Of a stretch of 7,060 bases of DNA, positions 1 to 6,290 are shown in pieces. Source of the stretch: Bacteroidota bacterium. GTDB lineage: Bacteria; Bacteroidota; Bacteroidia; Bacteroidales; GCA-2748055. The stretch covers positions 1-7,060 of the forward strand of contig JAUVIT010000084.1 of NCBI GenBank assembly GCA_030592605.1, in the 5' to 3' direction. The notes below the pieces were generated by a model that was not told the DNA's origin, did not search any database, and saw nothing but the letters and a program-made list of their open reading frames with translations. The number at the start of each line of letters is the position of its first letter. The first letter of the stretch is position 1. The position numbers and the translations under genes are program-made.

Positions 1-706
1 AGGCGGGCAGATTGGCTTCCACAAACTCAATGGCATCGGAGATGTTCAATCCACGCTGGTATATAATACGGTAGGCCTCCTGAATGGCATAAATGGTGTC
101 GTTGGTAAAGCCTCTGCGACGCAAACCAATGGAGTTGATCCCTGTAAATGAAACGGGCTCCCTTCCAGCCATGATAAACGGTGGTACATCCTTGCCTACC
201 TTACTGCCCCCCTGGATCATCACATGGGCCCCGATGCGAACAAACTGGTGGACCAGGCTGCCCGGGCTTATGATGGCCCAGTTATCCACCTCTACCTCAC
301 CTGCCAGCCCTGCGTAGCTGCCCAGGATCACCCTGTCCTGCAAAACACAATCGTGGGCAATATGCACATAGGACATGATCAGGCAATCCTTCCCCACCAC
401 AGTTCGGTCGTTGGCTTTGGTCCCCTTGTTAATGGTTACAAACTCACGGATAATGGTATTATCCCCAATCTCAACAGTGGTAATCTCCCCTTCAAACTTT
501 AAATCCTGTGGATCACCTGAAATTACTGCCCCGGGAAATATCTGAACGTTTTTCCCTATCCTGGCACCATTCATTATAACCGCATTGGGACCAATCCAGC
601 TTCCCGAATCGATTTCAACATCTTCATATATGGTGGCAAATGCATCTACTTTTACATCGTCGGCGATCTTTGCGCCCTGATGAACGTTTGCCTGCTTACT
701 AATCAT
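1..706 (-). CDS. lpxA: LpxA, acyl-ACP--UDP-N-acetylglucosamine O-acyltransferase (3' end outside window)
   Basis: Cytoplasmic enzyme for the first step of lipid A synthesis: it transfers a 3-hydroxyacyl chain from ACP to the 3-OH of UDP-GlcNAc. I translated 235 codons without a stop from ATG at 706; the family is about 255-262 aa, so only the last 20-30 residues are missing. Residues 1 to about 185 show the hexapeptide repeats of a left-handed beta helix (IGPNAVI, IGKNVQI, VEIGDNTII). The segment VHIAHDC (114-120) holds His118, matching catalytic His125 of E. coli LpxA; His115 and His153 match His122 and His160. Glu137 stands where E. coli has His144. Gly167, matching E. coli Gly173, is kept, which in E. 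coli goes with long acyl chains. GLRRRGF (194-200) opens the helical C-terminal domain. The start overlaps the lpxC-fabZ stop by 8 nt in ATGATTAG, which suggests translational coupling. The identity is secure. Confidence 0.97.
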   Translation of the reverse strand, partial: MISKQANVHQGAKIADDVKVDAFATIYEDVEIDSGSWIGPNAVIMNGARIGKNVQIFPGAVISGDPQDLKFEGEITTVEIGDNTIIREFVTINKGTKANDRTVVGKDCLIMSYVHIAHDCVLQDRVILGSYAGLAGEVEVDNWAIISPGSLVHQFVRIGAHVMIQGGSKVGKDVPPFIMAGREPVSFTGINSIGLRRRGFTNDTIYAIQEAYRIIYQRGLNISDAIEFVEANLPA

Positions 707-2102
707 TGTCTTTGTTTTTTACGATCTGAGCCATCAATTCACCCTCCATCGCCAGCTGGTTGCCAACGAAAATCTCTGCAAATACCAGTGCAATTCCTCG
801 CCTGATCGGCTCCAGCAAGTCCACTTTGATGATGAGTGTATCCCCGGGAACCACTTTTCTTTTGAATTTCACTTTATCGATTTTCAGAAAATAGGTGGAG
901 TAGTTTTCAGGATCGGGAACCGTTCCCAATACCAGGATTCCACCCACCTGGGCCGCTGCTTCAATTTGCAGCACCCCGGGCATCACTGGCTCCTCAGGAA
1001 AATGTCCGGTAAAGAAGGGTTCATTGCTCGTAACATTTTTTATGCCTACCACCGATTTTTCGTCCAGGTGGATCACCTTGTCGACCATCAGGAAGGGGTA
1101 GCGGTGAGGCAATTTTCTTTTTACTTCGTTGATATCGATCAGCGGCTCCAGGTTGGGATTATAAACAGGAATTTGTTTCTGAAGTGCCGCCTTTTTCATC
1201 ACCTGACGAAGCGCCCTGGCAAATTCGTTATTGCTATGGTGTCCCGGACGGGTTGCAATGATTTTAGCCTTGAACCATCTTCCTACCAGTGCCAGGTCAC
1301 CTACCAGATCCAGCAACTTGTGCCTGGCGGGTTCATTAGGGAAGCGCAGGTCCACATTGTTAAGTATACCTTCGGGCTGGACGCTGATATGTGGTTTGTT
1401 GAACAGATCTGCCAGACGGTCCAGCTCTTTCTGTTCCCACTTCTTGTCCACAATCACAATGGCATTGTCCACGTCCCCACCCTTGATCAGGTTATTCTTG
1501 GCCAGGTACTCCAGTTCGCGAAGGAAGACGAAGGTGCGGCAGGGGGCAATTTCTTCTTTAAAATTTTTCACCTCCTCCAGTGAGGCGTACTGGTTGCCCA
1601 GCACAGGAGAATTGTAATCAATGAGCACATTGATGCTCTGCATTTTGTCGGGGTAGGCGATGATATGGATCCCATTCTCCTCATCATAGTACTCTACCTT
1701 CTCCTTCAGAATAAAATATTTGCGGTTGGTGGCCTGATCAACTGCCCCGGTCTTGTCAATGGCTTCTGCAAACTCCTTCGCGCTGCCATCCAGGATGGGC
1801 GCTTCGGGTCCGTCCACCTCCACCAGTACATTGTCAATTCCCATGCCCACAAAGGCGGCCAGCACATGCTCTATGGTTGAGACCCGGGCGCCATTCTCCT
1901 CAAGAACAGTTCCTCTTGTAGTTTCTACCACATTTTCGGCCAGGGCATTAATGATAGGTTGCCCGGGAAGGTCGATGCGTTTAAAAATGTATCCGTGACT
2001 ATCAGGTGCAGGAAGGAAGGTCATATTGACCACCACGCCCGTGTGGAGGCCCTTTCCTTTAAAAGATATAGGTGCTTTAAGTGTTCTTTGTTTTTCCGCC
2101 AT
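699..2102 (-). CDS. lpxC-fabZ: LpxC-FabZ fusion: UDP-3-O-acyl-GlcNAc deacetylase / 3-hydroxyacyl-ACP dehydratase
   Basis: A 467-aa bifunctional protein. Residues 1 to about 305 are LpxC, the zinc deacetylase of the committed lipid A step: STIEHVLAA (75-83) carries the Glu78/His79 pair, RHKLLD (260-265) gives zinc ligands His261 and Asp265, and PGHHSNNE (286-293) gives His288, matching E. coli His265. After a linker near 305-325, residues 326-467 are FabZ, the hot-dog dehydratase of fatty acid synthesis: HRYPFLMVD (333-341), then GHFPEEPVMPG with catalytic His367, and Glu381 in QIEAAAQ. Both active sites are intact and the frame is continuous, so this is a real fusion and not a missed stop. 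The fusion is known from Bacteroidetes. ATG at 2102 begins MAEKQRTLKAPISFKGKGLH, the usual LpxC N-terminus. It lies 45 nt after lpxD and overlaps lpxA. FabZ competes with LpxA and LpxD for 3-hydroxyacyl-ACP, so fixed 1:1 production with LpxC may balance lipid A against phospholipid (inference). Confidence 0.97.
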   Translation of the reverse strand: MAEKQRTLKAPISFKGKGLHTGVVVNMTFLPAPDSHGYIFKRIDLPGQPIINALAENVVETTRGTVLEENGARVSTIEHVLAAFVGMGIDNVLVEVDGPEAPILDGSAKEFAEAIDKTGAVDQATNRKYFILKEKVEYYDEENGIHIIAYPDKMQSINVLIDYNSPVLGNQYASLEEVKNFKEEIAPCRTFVFLRELEYLAKNNLIKGGDVDNAIVIVDKKWEQKELDRLADLFNKPHISVQPEGILNNVDLRFPNEPARHKLLDLVGDLALVGRWFKAKIIATRPGHHSNNEFARALRQVMKKAALQKQIPVYNPNLEPLIDINEVKRKLPHRYPFLMVDKVIHLDEKSVVGIKNVTSNEPFFTGHFPEEPVMPGVLQIEAAAQVGGILVLGTVPDPENYSTYFLKIDKVKFKRKVVPGDTLIIKVDLLEPIRRGIALVFAEIFVGNQLAMEGELMAQIVKNKDND

Positions 2103-2112
2103 AAATCGAGGT

Positions 2113-2120
2113 CAAAGATA
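2113..2120 (-). promoter_or_regulatory. Possible internal -7 element before lpxC-fabZ
   Basis: The 45-nt gap between lpxD and lpxC-fabZ contains TATCTTTG on the minus strand (2120-2113), a TAnnTTTG match 10 nt before the ATG at 2102. No TTG stands at the right distance upstream, and the implied leader would be only a few nucleotides. It may be a weak secondary promoter or chance in A/T-rich DNA. Confidence 0.2.
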
Positions 2121-2147
2121 TAAAATAAAGACGAACAGGTTTAAACC

Positions 2148-3182
2148 TTATTGTGTTAGCCCTGCTACTTTACGTTCCAGCTCGTTGATTTGTTCGCGTA
2201 TTTTGGGCAGGTTGCGGAATAGCAGATAAGAGCGCTGGTAGGGTCCGAATTCAAATGCAGGAGATCCCTGAATCACCATTCCCTCCTCTTTGACGTCCTT
2301 GGAGATTCCCGATTGTGCAGCAATTTTAACCCCACTTGCAATGGTGATGTGTCCGATCAGCCCCACCTGTCCCCCGAACATACAATTCTTACCCACTTTG
2401 GTTGAACCCGAAATGCCGCTCTGGGCAGCGATAACCGTATTCTCATCGATCTCTACGTTGTGTCCGATCATAATCAGGTTATCCAGCTTTACCCCTTTGC
2501 GCAGGATGGTGGCACCAATGGTGGCTCGGTCCACTGTAGTGTTGGCACCCACCTCCACATGATCCTCAATGATCACTTTACCAACCTGTGGAACCTTCTC
2601 GTAATTGTTCTCCTGGTTGGGAGCAAATCCAAATCCGTCCCCACCAATAACGGCTCCGGCATGAATCACGCAATTGGCCCCGATCTCACAGCCTTCATAC
2701 ACCTTGACCCCGGGATGGAGAATGGTTCCTTCCCCGATCTTCACATTATCGCCTACATAGACTTGCGGATAGAGCTGCACCCCGTCGCCTAAGGTGGTGT
2801 TCTCAGCAACAACTGTGAAATCGCCCACATAGAGCTCTTTTCCCAGGGACGCTGTCTCTGAGATAGAAGCCATTTTGCTGACCCCGCTCTTCCTGGGCTT
2901 GCTCTGATCGTAGAGACGGAGTAGTGCCGCAAATGATTCATAAGCGTTTTTAACCCTGACCAGGGTGGCACTGATATCTTTCTGAGGCTGAAAATCCGCA
3001 TTTACAATAACAATGGTAGATTGGGTATCGTAGATGAACTTTTCATATTTCGGATTGGCCAGGAAAGAGAGTGTTCCTGGCTTTCCCTCCTCGATTTTGC
3101 TTATGTCGTTGACAGTGGCTTCGGGATTTCCCTCCACCGAGCCTTTCAGGAATTCAGCTATAAGAGCTGCAGTGAAATTCAT
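2148..3182 (-). CDS. lpxD: LpxD, UDP-3-O-(3-hydroxyacyl)glucosamine N-acyltransferase
   Basis: Third step of lipid A synthesis: N-acylation of UDP-3-O-acyl-glucosamine from 3-hydroxyacyl-ACP, in the cytoplasm. The protein has 344 aa, close to the 341 aa of E. coli LpxD. Residues 1 to about 100 form the uridine-binding N-terminal domain (NDISKIEEGKPGTLSFLANPKYEKF, within 25-49, is typical). Residues 105 to about 300 are hexapeptide repeats of a left-handed beta helix. The segment DNLIMIGHN (234-242) contains His241, matching catalytic His239 of E. coli; GHITI (277-281) supplies the second conserved histidine, His278. The GDGFGFAP motif (181-188) is also typical. A short helical tail, about 313-344, ends in a heptad-like stretch (INELERKVAGL). 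It starts 20 nt after the HD gene, with an A/T-rich leader and no Shine-Dalgarno sequence, and is followed 45 nt later by lpxC-fabZ. Nothing is broken or unusual. Confidence 0.97.
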   Translation of the reverse strand: MNFTAALIAEFLKGSVEGNPEATVNDISKIEEGKPGTLSFLANPKYEKFIYDTQSTIVIVNADFQPQKDISATLVRVKNAYESFAALLRLYDQSKPRKSGVSKMASISETASLGKELYVGDFTVVAENTTLGDGVQLYPQVYVGDNVKIGEGTILHPGVKVYEGCEIGANCVIHAGAVIGGDGFGFAPNQENNYEKVPQVGKVIIEDHVEVGANTTVDRATIGATILRKGVKLDNLIMIGHNVEIDENTVIAAQSGISGSTKVGKNCMFGGQVGLIGHITIASGVKIAAQSGISKDVKEEGMVIQGSPAFEFGPYQRSYLLFRNLPKIREQINELERKVAGLTQ

Positions 3183-3202
3183 TCAGATTTTATTTTATAT
3201 GA

Positions 3203-4438
3203 TTAATTATGTTTAAGCTCTTTGATGAAACGGGGGTAACAGAGAAAATATTTTCGTACAGTTTTAGAAAGCACGGAAATGTTCAGGATATCTGAGGCCT
3301 CCGCAATATCACGGGTATTCCCATGCTTATCCATGATGGTAATCCTGTCGTCCATATCACTGTATGCAAAGTTGCTGACACTATCCGATACCACCAGGTA
3401 TTCGGCCTCCCGGGGGCTCATACTTAGCTTTTCTTTTACAATGCCCCTGATCTCTGCTACACGTTCAGCACTGAAGGGCCGGTTGTCCAATTCCACTGAA
3501 AACAGCTTCCGGTTTACCAGTCCGTTCGCTAACATAGACAACACCCTGTCTGAATTGTTGCACCAAACCTTTGCCGAGGCAAGAATATCCTCGTCGTCAA
3601 GCAGGGAAAACTGTTCCAGAGAGACCTGTTTTTGTTCCTGAAGGAAGTAGGCCAGGGCTGGGGTGGCGAAAAGCTCCTCTCCCATGGAGCTAAGAGCCTG
3701 TGCCCTTTTCAACATCAGTACCAGGAGTTGTTCGGAAGCCACTACTGTGCGGTGAAGATAGACTTGCCAGTACATCAGTCTTCTGGCAATTAAAAACTTT
3801 TCGATGGAGTAAATCCCTTTTTCTTCCACCACCAGCTGGTCGTTCAACACATTCAGCATCTTGATGATGCGGTCCGATCCGATCACGCCCTCGGTGACCC
3901 CTGTGAAGAAACTGTCGCGTTTCAGGTAATCGAGGCGGTCCATGTCGAGCTGACTGGAAACAAGCTGGTGTAAGAATTTTTTTGGATAACGGTTCTTGAA
4001 GATTTCAATGGCCATGGTCAGTTCCCCGCTGAACTCTTCGTTTAGCTGCTTCATCATCAAGAGGCTGATCTCCTCATGGGTGGTGTTCTTAATCAGGCTG
4101 TGTTCCAGGGAGTGAGAGAATGGGCCGTGCCCGATATCATGCAAGAGGATGGCTATGGTCACCGCTTCGGCCTCCTCATCGCTAATGGCATGACCCTTGG
4201 AGCGGATCACCTCAATTGCCAGACCCATGAGGTGCATGGCTCCCACAGCATGCTGGAAGCGTGTATGATTGGCACCCGGATAGACAAAGTGGGTGAGCCC
4301 CAGTTGCCGGATTCTTCTCAGGCGCTGGAACAGGGCATGTTCGATGAGATCAAAGACCAGATCGTATGGAATTTTGATAAATCCATAGACCGGATCATTG
4401 ATGATTTTCAGCTTGTTGGTGTAAGAATTGTTCCCCAT
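3203..4438 (-). CDS. HD-domain phosphohydrolase, SAMHD1/dNTPase-like superfamily
   Basis: A 411-aa soluble protein of the HD superfamily group that includes SAMHD1 and bacterial EF1143-type dNTP triphosphohydrolases. With numbering from ATG at 4438, the metal-binding set is complete: HTRFQH with His63, LLHDIGHGPFSHSLE (98-112) with His100 and Asp101, and QLDMDRLDYLKRD (163-175) with Asp167 as the likely fourth ligand. The opening KLKIINDPVYGFI and the PGANHTRF segment are typical of this family. The rest (about 180-411) is helical with no other domain I recognise. The frame is open up to a GTG at 4456, but the ATG at 4438 fits family N-termini better and lies downstream of the candidate -7 box. 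It is the first gene of the lipid A cluster, 20 nt before lpxD. Hydrolysis of dNTPs is a family-based guess; substrate and any link to lipid A are unknown. Confidence 0.88.
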   Translation of the reverse strand: MGNNSYTNKLKIINDPVYGFIKIPYDLVFDLIEHALFQRLRRIRQLGLTHFVYPGANHTRFQHAVGAMHLMGLAIEVIRSKGHAISDEEAEAVTIAILLHDIGHGPFSHSLEHSLIKNTTHEEISLLMMKQLNEEFSGELTMAIEIFKNRYPKKFLHQLVSSQLDMDRLDYLKRDSFFTGVTEGVIGSDRIIKMLNVLNDQLVVEEKGIYSIEKFLIARRLMYWQVYLHRTVVASEQLLVLMLKRAQALSSMGEELFATPALAYFLQEQKQVSLEQFSLLDDEDILASAKVWCNNSDRVLSMLANGLVNRKLFSVELDNRPFSAERVAEIRGIVKEKLSMSPREAEYLVVSDSVSNFAYSDMDDRITIMDKHGNTRDIAEASDILNISVLSKTVRKYFLCYPRFIKELKHN

Positions 4439-4455
4439 TTGGGTTCTTTGTGGCA

Positions 4456-4463
4456 CAAAATTA
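4456..4463 (-). promoter_or_regulatory. Candidate -7 element for the HD-lpxD-lpxC/fabZ-lpxA operon
   Basis: On the minus strand 4463-4456 reads TAATTTTG, a perfect TAnnTTTG match 17 nt before the ATG at 4438. No clear TTG lies 19-21 bp upstream, so only half of the promoter is convincing. If used, transcription would begin around 4448-4452, with a leader of about 10-14 nt. The GTG at 4456 would then lie outside the message, which supports ATG 4438 as the start of the HD gene. Confidence 0.4.
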
Positions 4464-4497
4464 TGTTTTTATTGCCATAATCGGGTTTGTATCAGCG

Positions 4498-4516
4498 AAA
4501 AAACAATCTGTTTTTT
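4498..4516. repeat. A/T inverted repeat overlapping the rimP -33 region
   Basis: AAAAAAC (4498-4504) and GTTTTTT (4510-4516) are perfect inverted copies around a 5-bp centre AATCT. The right arm overlaps the rimP -33 element. It could be a bent A-tract that helps polymerase, or a regulator site; homopolymer runs of this size also arise by chance in A/T-rich intergenic DNA. The repeat is plain to see, a role is not. Confidence 0.3.
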
Positions 4517-4544
4517 GCAAAATTCATGATTTTATGTACTTTTG
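4511..4544 (+). promoter_or_regulatory. Bacteroidetes-type promoter for rimP-nusA-infB
   Basis: A -33 element TTTTTTG ending at 4517 is separated by 19 bp (4518-4536) from a perfect TAnnTTTG -7 element, TACTTTTG at 4537-4544. This is the arrangement known for the primary sigma factor of Bacteroides and Flavobacterium. The predicted transcript would start near 4549-4552, giving a leader of roughly 57-60 nt before the rimP ATG. Both elements and the spacing fit, so this is the best-supported promoter in the window. Confidence 0.75.
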
Positions 4545-4569
4545 CGCTGTCGTTAGGAGAGATTTGTTC

Positions 4570-4597
4570 TAGGGGGCTTGTGGTCCCCTATTTTATT
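4570..4597 (+). promoter_or_regulatory. Leader hairpin with T-rich tail upstream of rimP, possible attenuator
   Basis: TAGGGGGC (4570-4577) pairs with GTCCCCTA (4583-4590) across a 5-nt loop TTGTG: 8 pairs, seven Watson-Crick and one G-U. TTTTATT follows directly at 4591-4597, and the rimP ATG is only 10 nt further on. Hairpin plus T run is the form of an intrinsic terminator, but the position inside the leader of an essential operon suggests partial attenuation or control of translation. It cannot be the terminator of a preceding gene, because the upstream gene is divergent. The pairing is seen directly; the function is inference. The T run is broken by one A, so termination may be incomplete. 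Confidence 0.5.
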
Positions 4598-4607
4598 ACC
4601 CAAAAAA

Positions 4608-5033
4608 ATGATTACGACAGAGAGCATAACTGAACTGATTGCGCAACACCTTGAGGGAAGCGACGTTTTCCTTGTGGAAGTTGTTGTGAAGCCGGGGAAT
4701 GCCATCAGGGTCCATGTGGATAGTCCGGATGGAATCTCCATTGATAAGTGTGTAAAAATTAGTCGCTTTGTGAATGAGTCACTGGACCGCGATGTTGAAG
4801 ATTACGCACTTGAGGTAAGTTCACCCGGTTTGAGCGGCAGCTTCAAGGTAAAGCAACAGTATGAGAAGAATGTGGGTCGTGATATCGAGGTGCTCTATAC
4901 AGATGGCATCAAGGTAAAAGGCAAACTGGTCTCTGTGGAGGAGAATGGAATTGTCTTAATGGTTAATGGTGACGACGAAGAGATAGGTTTTGAAGAGATC
5001 AAAACAGCAAAAACAATAATATCATTTAATTGA
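4608..5033 (+). CDS. rimP: RimP, 30S ribosomal subunit maturation factor
   Basis: Assists late assembly of the 30S subunit (known for E. coli RimP, formerly YhbC). The protein has 141 aa, slightly shorter than the E. coli protein of about 150. The N-terminal alpha/beta domain (about 1-75) contains SPDGISIDKCVKISR (39-53) and the family signature YALEVSSPGL (66-75). The C-terminal half, about 80-141, has the pattern of the Sm-like beta barrel (IEVLYTDGIKVKGKLVSV, then an acidic DDEEIGFEEIKTAKTI). ATG at 4608 is preceded by a run of seven A residues overlapping the start and by no Shine-Dalgarno sequence. The frame stays open upstream to TTG 4578, but that start falls inside the leader hairpin and would add residues the family does not have. 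It is the first gene of rimP-nusA-infB, expressed from the promoter at 4511-4544, and nusA begins 15 nt after its stop. Confidence 0.95.
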   Translation: MITTESITELIAQHLEGSDVFLVEVVVKPGNAIRVHVDSPDGISIDKCVKISRFVNESLDRDVEDYALEVSSPGLSGSFKVKQQYEKNVGRDIEVLYTDGIKVKGKLVSVEENGIVLMVNGDDEEIGFEEIKTAKTIISFN

Positions 5034-5048
5034 TTCAATAGTTGAGCA

Positions 5049-6284
5049 ATGGAAAATCTTAATTTGATAGAGACATTTTCCGAATTTAAGGAATTAAAGA
5101 ACATTGACCGGGTGACCATGATGAGCGTCCTTGAGGATGTATTCAGGGGCATGCTGCTGAAGAAATATGGGACCGATGAGAATTTTGACATCATCATCAA
5201 TATTGACAAGGGTGACTTTGAGATCTGGAGAAACCGTGAGGTTGTAGAAGATAATGAAATTGAAGATGCGGCCATTCAGATTCCCCTTAAAAAGGCCAAG
5301 GAGATCGATGAAGACTACGAGGTGGGAGAAGAGGTGACTGACGAGGTAAAACTGGGCGATTTTGGAAGACGTGCCATCCTGGCTCTACGCCAGAACCTCT
5401 CAGCAAGAATCATGGAACTGGAAAAGAATCATCTGTACAACAAGTACAAGGACCGGATAGGTGATGTGGTTACCGGTGAAGTGTACCAGGTATGGAAAAG
5501 AGAGATACTGATCCTGGATGATGAAGGCAATGAACTGATTCTGCCCAAGACCGAACAGATTCCATCCGACTATTTCCGAAAAGGTGATACCATCCGGGCG
5601 GTTGTGGTAAAGGTGGATATGCGCAATGCAAATCCGCTGATTATTCTTTCCAGAACCTCTCCTGTATTCCTGGAGCGCCTGTTTGAGTTGGAAGTTCCTG
5701 AGATTTTTGACGGACTGATTACCATCAAGAAGATTGTCAGGGTTCCGGGTGAACGGGCCAAGGTGGCAGTGGAATCTTATGATGAAAGAATTGATCCGGT
5801 TGGCGCCTGTGTGGGCATGAAAGGATCCCGTATCCATGGCATCGTCAGGGAACTGAAGAATGAAAACATTGATGTTATAAATTATACAAACAATGTCCAG
5901 TTGTTTATTACACGGGCGCTGAGTCCGGCCAAGATCACATCCATCAAGCTGGATGATGAGGAGAAGCGTGCAGAGGTTTACCTGCAGCCCAAGGAGGTCT
6001 CCCTGGCTATTGGAAAGGGTGGTCTGAATATTAAACTGGCCAGTCAGCTTTCAGGATATGAGATTGATGTATATCGTGAATCGGACGAGTACGATGAGGA
6101 TGTGAATCTCGAAGAATTTGCTGACGAAATTGAAAGCTGGGTTCTGGATGAATTGAAAGCAATTGGATGCGATACTGCAAAATCGGTACTTAACCTGAGT
6201 GTGGAGGACCTGGTCAAAAGGACCGATCTGGAAGAGGAGACCATTAAGGACCTGGTCAATGTGCTTAAAGCAGAATTTGAATAG
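5049..6284 (+). CDS. nusA: NusA, transcription elongation/termination/antitermination factor
   Basis: Binds RNA polymerase and nascent RNA and modulates pausing, intrinsic termination and antitermination. The protein has 411 aa. Residues 1 to about 130 are the RNA-polymerase-binding N-terminal domain, including DKGDFEIWRNREVVED (53-68). The S1 domain follows at about 137-202 (IGDVVTGEVYQV at its start, LIILSRTSP at its end). KH1 has the signature VGACVGMKGSRI (251-262) and KH2 has AIGKGGLNIKLASQLSGYEI (320-339). A single helix-hairpin-helix-like C-terminal module (about 354-411: LDELKAIGCDTAKSVL, then LSVEDLVKRTDLEEETIKDL) resembles one acidic repeat, whereas the 495-aa E. coli protein has two. 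ATG at 5049 follows rimP by 15 nt, and infB starts 6 nt after the stop, so the three are cotranscribed. In E. coli this operon is autoregulated by NusA; the leader hairpin upstream of rimP could allow something similar here (inference). Confidence 0.97.
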   Translation: MENLNLIETFSEFKELKNIDRVTMMSVLEDVFRGMLLKKYGTDENFDIIINIDKGDFEIWRNREVVEDNEIEDAAIQIPLKKAKEIDEDYEVGEEVTDEVKLGDFGRRAILALRQNLSARIMELEKNHLYNKYKDRIGDVVTGEVYQVWKREILILDDEGNELILPKTEQIPSDYFRKGDTIRAVVVKVDMRNANPLIILSRTSPVFLERLFELEVPEIFDGLITIKKIVRVPGERAKVAVESYDERIDPVGACVGMKGSRIHGIVRELKNENIDVINYTNNVQLFITRALSPAKITSIKLDDEEKRAEVYLQPKEVSLAIGKGGLNIKLASQLSGYEIDVYRESDEYDEDVNLEEFADEIESWVLDELKAIGCDTAKSVLNLSVEDLVKRTDLEEETIKDLVNVLKAEFE

Positions 6285-6290
6285 ATTTAT

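Noticed and set aside
93..502. Two overlapping plus-strand open frames near the left edge
   Set aside because: They are antisense to lpxA, which translates without interruption through this stretch; the cysteine and histidine content comes from the complement of the LpxA repeats.
966..1583. A 205-codon open frame on the plus strand
   Set aside because: It lies wholly antisense to lpxC-fabZ, which has complete catalytic motifs; the translation resembles no family I know and lacks its own leader or promoter.
4578..4607. TTG start that would extend RimP by ten residues
   Set aside because: The TTG is in the loop of the leader hairpin, and the extra residues do not fit the RimP family N-terminus; ATG 4608 does.
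4457..4607. A tRNA gene upstream of rimP, as in the E. coli metY-rimP-nusA-infB operon
   Set aside because: No cloverleaf arms, T-loop consensus or CCA end are present; the only strong fold is the single 8-pair hairpin.
4526..4633. Small upstream open frame of 35 codons overlapping the start of rimP
   Set aside because: Its ATG lies upstream of the predicted transcription start (about 4550) and inside the promoter spacer, so it would not be in the message.
5400..5837. A 145-codon open frame on the minus strand
   Set aside because: It is antisense to the S1 and KH1 domains of nusA and has no recognisable domain.
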